The position numbers and the translations under genes are program-made. A stretch of DNA of 64,000 bases from Campylobacter coli. GTDB taxonomy: Bacteria; Campylobacterota; Campylobacteria; Campylobacterales; Campylobacteraceae. This document shows positions 35,774-44,579 of this stretch, one piece after another. The stretch covers positions 372,001-436,000 of the forward strand of contig CP154437.1 in assembly GCA_039516895.1 (NCBI GenBank). Reading direction: 5' to 3'. The notes under the pieces are model-generated. The model searched no databases, was not told where the DNA came from, and saw only the letters and a program-made list of their open reading frames with translations. Within the stretch, counting starts at the first letter, position 1. Every line of letters begins with the position of its first letter.

Positions 35774-36757
35774 TTGACAATACCTATATCTAGCTTTAAT
35801 GAGATAGAACAGGATTTATTATGTGGTTTAATGGTAAAACTTAAAGAAGAAAAATAAAGTAACATTTTATCCTAGTGATTTAAGAAGCATTCTTAAAAGT
35901 GATTATACCAATGAGAGTTTATTAGAATTTTCATTATCCTTAAGAGAAAAGTTTTTTAAAGCTGACTTTACAATAATTGAAAAAACAACTAGGGGGAAAA
36001 AGAAGTTGAAGCACACAGAACAATAAACCTTTTTACAGAATTTGCAATTTATGTTTATGCAAGCTCAAAAGATTTAGAGAGTATAGAAATACAAGTTAAT
36101 CCGCAATTTGAATACATTTTAAATCAACTAAGCGCTAATTTTACAGCCTTTGAACTTAGCGAATTTATTGCCCTTAGCGGTAAATATGCTAAAACACTTT
36201 ACCGCCTTTTAAAGCAATACAGAAGTACAGGAAAAGCTTATTTTGAATGGGAAGAATTTTGCAGGATTATGGATATACCGCAAGATTATAGACAAAGCGA
36301 AATTGACAAAAGAATTTTAAAACCTGCCATAAAAGAACTTTCAAAAGAACGCAATCTTTTCGACCAAGTGCGAGTGCCTTTTAAAAATCTTGCCTATGAA
36401 AAAGAAAAAACCGCAGGGCGTGGGCAAGGTGGCAAGGTTTCAGGTATTACCTTTACTTTCAAACCTGAAAATATCGAAATGCAAAAGCTAGAAAATGAAA
36501 GCCAAAAAATAATGAGCGATGAGCAAAAATATTTAAAAATTTTAAACAATATGAAACTTAATCAAGTCCGCTTTGTTTATAATGACAAGCTTTGGCAATT
36601 TAACGATTTTGATTTTAATGAATTTAAAATTATTGCAGTAGAGCTTATAAGAGATGAGTATGAGAATTTAAACTTTGGAAATCATATGCACTTTAATGCT
36701 AAAAACCAAGAGCAGTTTTTTAAAATGATTGATACTTTTAGGAATGGGATTAGGTAA
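35774..36757 (+). pseudogene. RepB-type (Rep_3) plasmid replication initiator, frameshifted
   Basis: Reading across two frameshifts gives one protein: the start (TIPISSFNEIEQ), then VTFYPSDLRSILKSDY, then INLFTEFAIYVYASS...ALSGKYAKTLYRLLKQY and the winged-helix end MDIPQDYRQSEIDKRILKPAIKEL with AGRGQGGKVSGITFTF. The breaks lie near 35852 (an A-run) and near 35993 (GGGGGAAAAA). From 36269 an uninterrupted 162-codon frame remains but lacks the N-terminal domain. This is an initiator of small Campylobacter/Helicobacter plasmids, now inactive. Confidence 0.8.
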
Positions 36758-36766
36758 AAAATTTGC

Positions 36767-36930
36767 TATAATTATCTTATTGAAGGATACAAGCTATCCG
36801 CCACTTGTGCCAAGTATCGAGCTTGTAAGGGTGCAACCCTTAACCCCGCTAATAAAAATCAACTAAAATCAATAAATGATTTTTTGATTTTATTAGCTTT
36901 TGAAACACTAAAAAAAGGAAAAATTCAAAA
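36767..36930 (+). promoter_or_regulatory. Promoter and structured leader, copy 2
   Basis: TTTGCTATAAT (TATAAT at 36767-36772) is a strong extended -10. The leader repeats the three hairpins of copy 1: GGATA/TATCC (36785-36799), AAGGGT/ACCCTT (36827-36841) and CTAATAA/TTATTAG (36849-36896), followed by the same AAGGAAAA site. The second hairpin is perfect here but has one extra G in copy 1. Confidence 0.6.
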
Positions 36931-37203
36931 ATGCAAAAACAATATCCCGAAGTGCATAGCTTAGAAGAAAGCCTTGCGATACTTCAAAAATATAAAGATG
37001 ATGTAAGCAAAAAAGACTATGAAGAAATTAAATCTACCATTTGCGGACACGCTATTGAAGATATGTTTGCAAATGAAGAAGATATTATTATGCTAGTAAA
37101 AATGAGTGCATATAATCTAAGTAGTGATGAGATAATAGCAGAATACAAAGAAAAGGGATTTGTAGAATATGCCAAAAATTGCCACCGCTCATTGCAATCC
37201 TAA
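36931..37203 (+). CDS. 90-residue plasmid-borne protein, copy 2
   Basis: Paralogue of the protein at 34451, with the same start (MQKQYPEVHSLEESLAIL) and end (VEYAKNCHRSLQS). Differences are clustered in the middle (SKKDYEEIKSTICGHA). It overlaps the start of the mobilization remnant by 35 bases. Both copies kept open frames while the neighbouring rep and mob genes decayed. Function unknown. Confidence 0.65.
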   Translation: MQKQYPEVHSLEESLAILQKYKDDVSKKDYEEIKSTICGHAIEDMFANEEDIIMLVKMSAYNLSSDEIIAEYKEKGFVEYAKNCHRSLQS

Positions 37204-37333
37204 AAAACAACCTGCATTAAATCACAATGATAGAACCAACGATAATGCTAAAACCATCACTAAAGAACTTACGCATTTAAATGAATACTCTTGCACTAGT
37301 GATGAAGTGCGTAAGAATTTGAAAATCATCTAA
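37169..37333 (+). pseudogene. Truncated mobilization (relaxase-type) protein
   Basis: The first 54 codons begin MPKIATAHCNPKKQPALNHNDRTN and continue with ELTHLNEYSC, which I recognise as the start of Campylobacter plasmid mobilization proteins. It ends at a stop; a later stretch at ~37360-37412 still reads KHNVKARLWANLRMLF in another frame, so most of the gene has been lost. Confidence 0.6.
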
Positions 37334-37482
37334 GCCTATGAAAAAACATTCTAAGCTTTGAAAAACACAATGTCAAAGCAAGATTATGGGCTAACTTAAG
37401 AATGCTTTTTTAATTATCACAAATGAAAGCAAGAGAGAAAACGATAGATTAAAACTTAGCTAAAAGAAATAGGTAAGGAGTT

Positions 37483-37509
37483 ATTGTAAGTCTTTTTAGG
37501 ACTTACAAT
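37483..37509. terminator. Hairpin at the end of the MmgE/PrpD gene
   Basis: ATTGTAAGTC and GACTTACAAT form a perfect 10-bp stem over a 7-base loop, covering the PrpD stop codon. A clean T-run is lacking on both sides, so it may protect the transcript rather than end it. It marks the right edge of the plasmid remnant. Confidence 0.45.
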
Positions 37510-38843
37510 GAAAGATCAGTTTGCTTTTCTAAATGCTTTATTTGTTCTAAAATATCGTGAATTTTATCCATGGTGAGGTTTTCTTTTGCGTTGTTGATGA
37601 ATTTATCTTTTAATTCTTCAAAGCTTAAAGGATTGTCAAAATTACCTTTATTGATAAAAACATCTTTGCAAATCACTTTTCCATCTTGCAAAATAGCTTC
37701 CATATGTCCAGGAAAATATTTTGGAAAACCTTGAGATTTTCTTTTTTCATAAGTGATTTTTTGTGCAAATTCAAGTACTTCTTTTCGTTTTAAATTCTGA
37801 TAGGATTTAAGAGTAATCTTACCATCAAAAAAACCTAAAGCCATCAAAAAAGGCATGGAAAATTTAGCTTCATAAGCGCTATTTGGAGTATATTTTGCTT
37901 CTAAAGGATCGCAAATAAAAGAAATAGGAACTTCATCTACAAAACAACGAATACTTTTGATTTCATCTGCTTTTAAGCCATCATTTTTTAAAGCTATAGC
38001 ACAATCAATAAGACCATGAGCAAAATGACAACTTGGATAAGGCTTTATAGAAACTTGCATACTTTGCCAAATTTCACCCAAGCCTTTATCAAGTTCTGTT
38101 TTATCGCATTCTTGTTCTATACCAAAACATTTAAAGATATTATCTCTACCTTCAAAAATGCTTAAAGGTCCACTCATGTTATTTTTAGCAAAGTTAGCGA
38201 CTAAAATTCCATTTTTAATAGCATTTGCTATATGCAAGACTTTTGAATTAGAACCATTAGATAAGAACTCATTAATCCCGCTTGCAAAACTTCCAGCAAG
38301 TCCTAAAGCATTGATGATTTGTTGCTTGTTTAAATCAAGTAAAACCGCACTTGCACTCACGCTTCCAAAAATTCCAGCGATAGCTGTAGTATGAAAACCA
38401 CGCTTGTGGAAAGTTCCTTTGCTTGCAATGCCCACTCTAGCAGCAACTTCCCAGCCAACAATAAAAGCTTTTATAATTTTTTTAGCATCTTTACTGATAT
38501 GAAAACCATAATTTAAACAAAGAGGAGTTAAAATCGCACTTGCATGTAAAATCGCTTCTGTATGCGTATCGTCAAAATCAAGTGCGTGAGAAGCAATGCC
38601 ATTTAGCATGGCCGCATAAATAGGATCTAGTTTTTTATCATTTACCCATACAGGGGTATTTTTTTCTGTGCTTAAATTTTCAAAAGCTTTAAAGGCGTTT
38701 AAAACACATTCTTCCTTACTTGCTGCTATGGCCGTTCCAAGGCTATCAAGCATAAGCTCTTTAGCTCTTTGAACGACTGCATCAGGGATATTTTCATACT
38801 GAAGATTGAAAATAAAATCCGCCAAAATTTCGCTATATAACAT
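37503..38843 (-). CDS. MmgE/PrpD family protein (intact)
   Basis: 446 residues, full length for the family that includes 2-methylcitrate dehydratase and cis-aconitate decarboxylase. Seen are ALDFDDTHTEAILHASAI in the active-site region, GFHTTAIAGIFGS, and SYPSCHFAHG-like PYPSCHFAHG. It is the last gene of a five-gene run on this strand, nine bases after the fumarate-lyase-type gene. Its substrate is probably a small di- or tricarboxylic acid. As I recall the counterpart (Cj1395) in NCTC 11168 is a pseudogene, so this strain may keep a pathway lost there. Confidence 0.85.
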   Translation of the reverse strand: MLYSEILADFIFNLQYENIPDAVVQRAKELMLDSLGTAIAASKEECVLNAFKAFENLSTEKNTPVWVNDKKLDPIYAAMLNGIASHALDFDDTHTEAILHASAILTPLCLNYGFHISKDAKKIIKAFIVGWEVAARVGIASKGTFHKRGFHTTAIAGIFGSVSASAVLLDLNKQQIINALGLAGSFASGINEFLSNGSNSKVLHIANAIKNGILVANFAKNNMSGPLSIFEGRDNIFKCFGIEQECDKTELDKGLGEIWQSMQVSIKPYPSCHFAHGLIDCAIALKNDGLKADEIKSIRCFVDEVPISFICDPLEAKYTPNSAYEAKFSMPFLMALGFFDGKITLKSYQNLKRKEVLEFAQKITYEKRKSQGFPKYFPGHMEAILQDGKVICKDVFINKGNFDNPLSFEELKDKFINNAKENLTMDKIHDILEQIKHLEKQTDLSL

Positions 38844-38851
38844 CGTTTTTC

Positions 38852-40219
38852 CTATTGTAAAATAGCATGATTTTGAATTTTTTCTAAAAATTCATCTACC
38901 AGTTTAGGCGCATATCCTACATAGCTTGTTGCATCAAGTAAAGCATCGATATCTTTTTCTTTTAAGACTTGAGATACTCTTGTATCTGCAAGCAATACTT
39001 CTTTGAAAGTTTTTTGTTGCTCAATACCTAGCATAGCATTTTCATAAACAATTTCATGGGCGTGTTGTTTGCCGTAATGATCACTTAGCGCAAACATAAC
39101 GCGTTCTGCTAATACAAAGCCTTTAAGGGTGTCAAGATTTTTAAGCATTTTATCTTTTTTAACTTCTAGATCACTAAGGGCAAATTTCATATTTGCTAAA
39201 ACCACAGAAAGCATTAAAAACATTTCAGGTAAAAGCTTCCATTCCATTTTCCAAACTTGCCCATCTCTTTCATGCTCGTGTCTTTCTATGTCGCTTAAGA
39301 TCGCTAAATTTGCTTTAAAGGCATTGCTTACAGTAACAGCATTTTCACTTACCGCAGGATTTCTTTTGTGTGGCATAGTGCTAGATCCTACTTGCCCTTT
39401 GCCAAAAGGTTCTGCTACTTCATCGATTTCATTGTGCGAGAGTATGAGTAATTGATGAGCGATTTTGTTAAAAGTTGCATTGATATTGCCTAGCACAAAA
39501 CCAAGCTCTATAAAACGATCGCGTGCAGGTTGCCAAGAGATATTAGGCACTTCAAGTCCTAAATTCTCTAAAGTCAGCTTTTCTACTTCATTGCATTCAT
39601 CGCTTAAACTTGCTTTAGTTCCAACAGCTCCTACTATACTACCTACATAAAGTCTTTTTTCAAGTTCAAGTATTCTTTCAAAATGACGATCAAGCTCACT
39701 AAGCCAGATGGCTACCTTATGCCCAAAGGTGATAGGTAAAGCTTGTAAAGCAAGAGTTCTTCCCATCATAGCAGTATTTTTGTGTGTTTTGGCAAGTTTT
39801 GCTAAAGCTTTTGCAATGGCTTTTAATTCACTTTTTACAAGAGTCATAGCTTCTTTAAATTGTAAAACAAGTCCTGTGTCAATGATATCTTGAGTGGTTA
39901 CTCCAAAATGTACATATTCACCCAAATTATTATCGCAAGCTTTTTCTAAGCCCCTAACAGTAGGAACTAAGGGATGTTTGGTTTTTTTAAATTCATTAAA
40001 GATAAAATCCATATCCATAAATTTATAATAAGCTTTTTTTGCGATTTCATCTGCTGCTTCTTGAGGGATGATATTAAGTTTTGCTTGTGCTTTTGCTAAT
40101 GCTGCTTCAACATCGAGCCATTTTTGTATGCGATTTTCTTCACAAAAAACAGCACGCATATCTTGCGTGCTCCATGAATCTGCTAATAATTTATGATCAA
40201 ATACGCTAATTCCAGTCAT
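38852..40219 (-). CDS. Fumarate lyase/adenylosuccinate-lyase family enzyme
   Basis: 455 residues of the aspartase/fumarase/adenylosuccinate lyase superfamily. The hallmark GSSTMPHKRNP loop is present, with HFGVTTQDIIDTG and GRTLALQALPITFGHK upstream. It resembles PurB, but the neighbours (PrpD, PLP enzyme, C4-dicarboxylate carrier) point to a catabolic elimination reaction releasing fumarate or a similar acid. It lies between the PrpD and PLP genes with short gaps. Confidence 0.88.
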   Translation of the reverse strand: MTGISVFDHKLLADSWSTQDMRAVFCEENRIQKWLDVEAALAKAQAKLNIIPQEAADEIAKKAYYKFMDMDFIFNEFKKTKHPLVPTVRGLEKACDNNLGEYVHFGVTTQDIIDTGLVLQFKEAMTLVKSELKAIAKALAKLAKTHKNTAMMGRTLALQALPITFGHKVAIWLSELDRHFERILELEKRLYVGSIVGAVGTKASLSDECNEVEKLTLENLGLEVPNISWQPARDRFIELGFVLGNINATFNKIAHQLLILSHNEIDEVAEPFGKGQVGSSTMPHKRNPAVSENAVTVSNAFKANLAILSDIERHEHERDGQVWKMEWKLLPEMFLMLSVVLANMKFALSDLEVKKDKMLKNLDTLKGFVLAERVMFALSDHYGKQHAHEIVYENAMLGIEQQKTFKEVLLADTRVSQVLKEKDIDALLDATSYVGYAPKLVDEFLEKIQNHAILQ

Positions 40220-40228
40220 TTTATTTCC

Positions 40229-41392
40229 TTATTTTTTAATGCTATCAAAAGCCTTAGTTAAATCAGCAATCAAGTCTTTAGTATCTTCAAGCCCTATATG
40301 AAATCTTACAAATGGACCTCTTTGACTCCAATCTGTTGCAGTTCTTGGTGGAGTAGTTACAGTTGCTAAACTTTCATAGCCACCCCAGCTAGCACCTATG
40401 GAAAAATATTCTAACTCATCTACAAATTTAATAGCATCTTCTTTACTATAACCCTCTGCAAATTCGATAGTAACCATACCATTAGCACCTTTATGATCGC
40501 GCATAAAAATTTCATGGTTTGGATGGGTTTTGAGTTTTGGATAGAAAATAGTTTTAATTTCCTTTCTTGTTTGTAAAAATTCTACGATTTCATCTGCACT
40601 TTTTTCATGAGCTTTCATTCTTACATCTAAAGTTCTCATACCACGAAGAACCAAATAAGCATCATCAGGACTTGTTGTAAAGCCTAAAGCTTCAGGAAGT
40701 TTGTCAAAATTTTTCCATTCTTTTTCATTGATAACTACTACACCCATAGTAACATCAGAGTGACCGCTAAGATATTTTGTCGCAGCTATAACCGAAATAT
40801 CTACGCCTAGCTCAAGTGGATTTAGGAAGTATCCGCTTGAATAAGTATTATCAATAGCTACAGGAATATTATGAGAGTGTGCAATTTTGCAAAGCTTTGG
40901 TAAATCTATGATTTCATAAAGTATAGAACCAGGGCTTTCGCATAGAATGAGCTTAGTATTAGGCTTGATTTTTTCTTCTACATCGCTTGCATCGGCTTTT
41001 AAAAAATCAATTTCAACACCCATTTTTTCTAAAAATAATTCGCAAATTGTTCTCACAGGCCCATAAATTGCATCAGTAATTAAAAAATGTGCGTCTTTGC
41101 TAGCATAGTTTAAAAGCACCATGGCAAGTGCTGCAAGTCCTGTTGGGAAAAGCTGAGCTCTGTAGCCACCTTCTAAAGTGCAGATAAGTTTTTCGAGTTC
41201 GAAGTTGGTTGTCGTTCCTCTAGCGCCATAGCTTAATACACGATCTGTTTTTCTTAATTCTCTATATTTTTGCCAAGTGGCATGATCTTTAAAAAGTATG
41301 GTTGATGCACGCATAAGCGTAGGATTAACTGATCTTACTTCAACATTTTGATCGCCTCTACCGCAATGAATAAGTTTAGTTTTTGAGTTCAT
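40229..41392 (-). CDS. metC: Cys/Met-metabolism PLP-dependent enzyme (cystathionine beta-lyase-like)
   Basis: 387 residues of the trans-sulfuration family. The PLP lysine is in AATKYLSGHSDVTMG, with YGARGTTTNFELEKL near residue 55 and IDNTYSSGYFLNPL before the lysine. Relatives cleave cystathionine to homocysteine, pyruvate and ammonia. In the reference this gene is split into fragments (metC', as I recall), whereas here it is whole. Clustering with RidA, which removes reactive enamines made by such PLP enzymes, supports a beta-elimination reaction. True substrate not certain. Confidence 0.85.
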   Translation of the reverse strand: MNSKTKLIHCGRGDQNVEVRSVNPTLMRASTILFKDHATWQKYRELRKTDRVLSYGARGTTTNFELEKLICTLEGGYRAQLFPTGLAALAMVLLNYASKDAHFLITDAIYGPVRTICELFLEKMGVEIDFLKADASDVEEKIKPNTKLILCESPGSILYEIIDLPKLCKIAHSHNIPVAIDNTYSSGYFLNPLELGVDISVIAATKYLSGHSDVTMGVVVINEKEWKNFDKLPEALGFTTSPDDAYLVLRGMRTLDVRMKAHEKSADEIVEFLQTRKEIKTIFYPKLKTHPNHEIFMRDHKGANGMVTIEFAEGYSKEDAIKFVDELEYFSIGASWGGYESLATVTTPPRTATDWSQRGPFVRFHIGLEDTKDLIADLTKAFDSIKK

Positions 41393-41403
41393 TTTTTCTC
41401 CTT

Positions 41404-42843
41404 TTAAAGATAAATATAAGTCATAATAATATTTACAATAGCCGCTACAAGCATAGGAATAGCCGTTCTTTTAACCACAGCAAAAGGACTTACTTTTGCA
41501 ATAGCTGAGATAGCTAAAATAGCAGGTGCTATAGGGCTAACACATCTTCCAAAACCTGTCATGATTTGAATAGGCGCTATCATGGTAATAGTTTCAATAC
41601 TAAAATGTTTTGCTATATCTGGGATAAGTGGGGCAAAGCTAAAAAATGCTGCATTTCCTGAACCCATTAAGAAAGCACAAACTGCGAGCAAAATTGAAAC
41701 AGCGATGATGATAGCAAGTACTCCAAATCCTGCATTTTTACAAAAATCTATTAAAGTATCTACAAAGCCAACAGATAAAAGCCCACTTGCAAACACTTGA
41801 CCGCACACTATCAAAGAAACAGTGATGACAAATAAATGTCCCATTCCTTTAAAGAAAATCATAATAGAATTAAGTGTTTCTACTACGCTTTTATAGCGTA
41901 TCATTTCAAAAGCAATTGCAACAAAAGTTGAAATCACCATAGCCACAGGAACATTCATCTTAATAGCTGAACTAGCTGCAGCTTTTACTTCTTCTTCGCT
42001 GCTAATTCCCATTAAAACCAAAATGCTATCAAGCACAGAGCTAAATCCAAGTATTAATACTAAAGGTATAACAGGCAAGATAGCATAAATTTTTGGAGGT
42101 TTTTTAAGTTCATTTTCTTTATCTTTATTTTCACTGAGTTCTTTTTCTACTTCTTGAGCATTAAAAACAAAATTATCTTTTTTATCAAAGAATTTATTGC
42201 AAAAATATATAGCAATACCTACAGCTACAATGATAGGTAGGGTTGTAGGGAGTTGATAATGAACAAAATAAATAGCAGGATCAATTTCAGCTACTTTTGA
42301 AGCCATGATTACATTGCCACTTCCAGGACCATGATCAATATATTGACAAATACCAATTACGCTTAGAGCTGAAAGTTTAGAAACTCCAGAGCGAACCAAT
42401 ATAGGATACATAGTAACCATAAGCAAAAGCCCTAAACCTGCATGAGAAGGGATAAAAAGAACCAAAAATTGCACGATAAAATATGCAACTAAAAGTAAAA
42501 TATAAGGGGATTTTACCATTTTTAAAGGTTTTTCAAAAACTTTAAAGAGTGCGTAAGAAGCCCCAACATGATCCATATAAGCAGAAAAACCTGCTATAGC
42601 CATTAGTGTTAGTCCTAAACCTGCTAGAGTATTTGACATGGTTTGGTTAAAGACTTGAAAGATGTCAAAAAAACCTAAATTTAAAGAATTTTTTTCAACA
42701 ATATGTGGTGAAATTCCAAAAATAGCAGCTAGGGAAAGTAAAAGTAAACCACTTAAAAGCAAAGCCATATGGGCATTGATTTTTTTATAAAGCATAAATA
42801 CAAGCAAAAAAACGCTAAATAAAGAAAAAGCTAAACCTAACAT
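41404..42843 (-). CDS. DcuC-type anaerobic C4-dicarboxylate carrier
   Basis: 479-residue inner-membrane protein with about a dozen hydrophobic segments. The family traits include DHVGASYALFKVFEKPL, IDHGPGSGNVIMAS and GFGRCVSPIAPAILAISAI. DcuC-type carriers export succinate or exchange it for fumarate. In this operon it may import the substrate or export the dicarboxylate product. Full length here; I recall the reference copy (Cj1389) as a pseudogene. Confidence 0.85.
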   Translation of the reverse strand: MLGLAFSLFSVFLLVFMLYKKINAHMALLLSGLLLLSLAAIFGISPHIVEKNSLNLGFFDIFQVFNQTMSNTLAGLGLTLMAIAGFSAYMDHVGASYALFKVFEKPLKMVKSPYILLLVAYFIVQFLVLFIPSHAGLGLLLMVTMYPILVRSGVSKLSALSVIGICQYIDHGPGSGNVIMASKVAEIDPAIYFVHYQLPTTLPIIVAVGIAIYFCNKFFDKKDNFVFNAQEVEKELSENKDKENELKKPPKIYAILPVIPLVLILGFSSVLDSILVLMGISSEEEVKAAASSAIKMNVPVAMVISTFVAIAFEMIRYKSVVETLNSIMIFFKGMGHLFVITVSLIVCGQVFASGLLSVGFVDTLIDFCKNAGFGVLAIIIAVSILLAVCAFLMGSGNAAFFSFAPLIPDIAKHFSIETITMIAPIQIMTGFGRCVSPIAPAILAISAIAKVSPFAVVKRTAIPMLVAAIVNIIMTYIYL

Positions 42844-42846
42844 GTT

Positions 42847-43209
42847 TTATCCTTTTTTAGCAATAACTTCTATTTCTACTTTAGCTCCTTTTGGTATATC
42901 TTTTACTGCAAATGCACTTCTTGCAGGATATGGAGATTTGAAAAATTGTGCGTACACTTCATTAAAGGCAGCAAAATCTGAAATATCTGCTAAAAGGCAA
43001 GTTGTCTTGATAACTTGATCGTAAGAAATTCCATTTTCTTCTAATATAGCTCCTATATTTTTTAGAGATTGTTTGGTTTGCTCTTTGATATCAGAGCTTT
43101 CTATCTCTCCTGATGCTGGATTGATAGGGATTTGTCCTGAGATAAAAAGAAAGCCATTTGCTTCTCTATAAGCTGAATAAGGGCCGATAGCCTTTGGATA
43201 ATTTGACAT
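42847..43209 (-). CDS. ridA: RidA-family enamine/imine deaminase
   Basis: 120 residues of the YjgF/RidA (L-PSP) family, which hydrolyses reactive enamines released by PLP enzymes. YPKAIGPYSAYREANGFLFISGQIP opens it; the active arginine lies in SPYPARSAFAV near the end. The ATG chosen follows AGGAG; an upstream in-frame ATG would add 16 unrelated residues. First gene of the operon, three bases before the carrier gene. Confidence 0.93.
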   Translation of the reverse strand: MSNYPKAIGPYSAYREANGFLFISGQIPINPASGEIESSDIKEQTKQSLKNIGAILEENGISYDQVIKTTCLLADISDFAAFNEVYAQFFKSPYPARSAFAVKDIPKGAKVEIEVIAKKG

Positions 43210-43383
43210 TTTTTCTCCTTTTTTGTTAATGTAAATTAAACAAATGTATTTTATCACGATAATAATAATTTGTCAATATTTTATTATCACAATAATAAAA
43301 TATTATTTTTAAGAATGTTTTTAAAAAATTAAAGTTAAAATTTAACCTTTGGATTCTAAATTTATTTTTTTAGGAATATTTTC
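43210..43383. promoter_or_regulatory. Divergent promoter region with inverted repeat
   Basis: On the - strand TTGACA (43271-43276) and TAAAAT (43248-43253) are 17 bases apart, a near-consensus sigma70 promoter for the RidA operon. Between and upstream are repeats of GATAATAAT and ATTATTATC types (about 43256-43310), which could form an operator for the divergently encoded regulator. Confidence 0.65.
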
Positions 43384-44052
43384 ATGGACGAAAAACAAAT
43401 TGAGCAATTTGTAAAGCTTACGAATTTTTTAGGACAAGTTTTAGGCAAGCAGTATGAAGTAGTTTTTCATGTGCTTTCTAAAGAGGGTGCTTATATAGCA
43501 GCTATTGCAAACAGCCATGTAAGTGGCCGAACTCTTGAGTCTCCTTTGAGTGCTTTTGCGAGTGAGCTTGTGCAAAATAAAGCTTATTTAAAAGAAGATT
43601 TTTTGTGTGATTATAAGGCTTTAATCGGAAAATCAAAACTTGTTAGAGGTTCGACATTTTTTATAAAAAATTCTGATGAATTAGTGGGAATTTTATGTAT
43701 CAATCACGATACTAGTATGATGAGAGATTTGGTTTGTAAGATTATAGATATAGAAAAATTAGACGATATGGGTGAATTTTTAAATCAAAATAAAGAAAAT
43801 AATACCAGTGTGGATAGTTTAGGAAATATAGAAACCCTAAGTCATTCTATAGAAGAAATTTTAGCCCAAAGTATTGATATGAATTATTTAAATTCAGACT
43901 ATCAACTCAGCATAGCGCAAAAAGAAGAGATTACAAAAACTTTATATCAAAAGGGTATTTTTAATATCAAGGGTTCTGTGCCTATAGTGGCTAGGCTCTT
44001 AAAAATTTCAGAGCCTAGTGTTTATAGGTATTTAAAGAATTTTAAATCATAG
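43384..44052 (+). CDS. YheO-type PAS/HTH transcriptional regulator (Cj1387c-like)
   Basis: 222 residues. The N-terminal PAS-like YheO domain spans ~1-115 (FLGQVLGKQYEVVFHVLS, STFFIKNSDELVGILCIN), and a helix-turn-helix end has LYQKGIFNIKGSVPIVARLL and SEPSVYRYLKNF. It faces the RidA-to-PrpD operon across a shared promoter region, so it probably senses a small metabolite and controls that operon and itself. Confidence 0.88.
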   Translation: MDEKQIEQFVKLTNFLGQVLGKQYEVVFHVLSKEGAYIAAIANSHVSGRTLESPLSAFASELVQNKAYLKEDFLCDYKALIGKSKLVRGSTFFIKNSDELVGILCINHDTSMMRDLVCKIIDIEKLDDMGEFLNQNKENNTSVDSLGNIETLSHSIEEILAQSIDMNYLNSDYQLSIAQKEEITKTLYQKGIFNIKGSVPIVARLLKISEPSVYRYLKNFKS

Positions 44053-44055
44053 AAT

Positions 44056-44526
44056 TTATTTTTTAAATAATTTTAAAATTCCTAAAGAAAGGCGTTTGCT
44101 TAAGCTTTTTTTAGAGCTCTTGAGTAAAAACTCAGCCACATCTTTACGGCCAAACATGATAGCAAAGCTATAAGGCGTCATACCTAGGCCGTTATTTTCA
44201 TCTATATTTGCTCCATGTTTTACCAAAAGCTCACACATAGGCAAATAGCCCTTAAAACAAACCCCTGCCAAAGGTGTTTGCCCACGATCATTTTTTTCAT
44301 CAACAAGTGCACCCTTCTCTAAAAGCATTTTTGCACATTCGTAAGAATTATTATAAGTTGCAAGCATAAGCAGGGTATCTCCTTTATGTGTTTTTAAATT
44401 CACATTCAATCCTGCTTCTATCATGATTTTAAGATTTTCGTATTCATTGTTTCTAGCAAAATTAAAAGCCATTTTGCAAAGTTCGGCAAATCTTTTTTCT
44501 TCTTCTAAGCTAAGTGTTATCATCAT
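44056..44526 (-). CDS. Ankyrin-repeat protein (Cj1386-like)
   Basis: 156 residues with about three ankyrin repeats (KTHKGDTLLMLATYNNS, KNDRGQTPLAGVCFKGY, NNGLGMTPYSFAIMFGR). In C. jejuni the homologue is known to help deliver haem to catalase KatA. No signal peptide, so it is cytoplasmic. It follows katA after 53 bp that hold a hairpin. Confidence 0.93.
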   Translation of the reverse strand: MMITLSLEEEKRFAELCKMAFNFARNNEYENLKIMIEAGLNVNLKTHKGDTLLMLATYNNSYECAKMLLEKGALVDEKNDRGQTPLAGVCFKGYLPMCELLVKHGANIDENNGLGMTPYSFAIMFGRKDVAEFLLKSSKKSLSKRLSLGILKLFKK

Positions 44527-44551
44527 TTTTCCTTTATTTATAATCTTTAGT

Positions 44552-44572
44552 TTGCCACTTAAAAAGTGGCAA
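44552..44572 (-). terminator. Hairpin between katA and its ankyrin partner gene
   Basis: TTGCCACTT and AAGTGGCAA form a perfect 9-bp stem over three bases. There is no T-run after it in the direction of katA transcription, so partial termination or RNA protection is more likely than a full stop. Confidence 0.5.
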
Positions 44573-44579
44573 GTAAAAA

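Noticed and set aside
35985-36001. GGGGGAAAAA in the rep gene as a programmed frameshift
   Set aside because: The gene has another frameshift and lies among decayed remnants, so loss by mutation is simpler.
34000-37500. A CRISPR array or transposon in the repeat-rich region
   Set aside because: Repeats are two-copy and gene-length, without regular spacers, transposase or terminal inverted repeats with target duplications.
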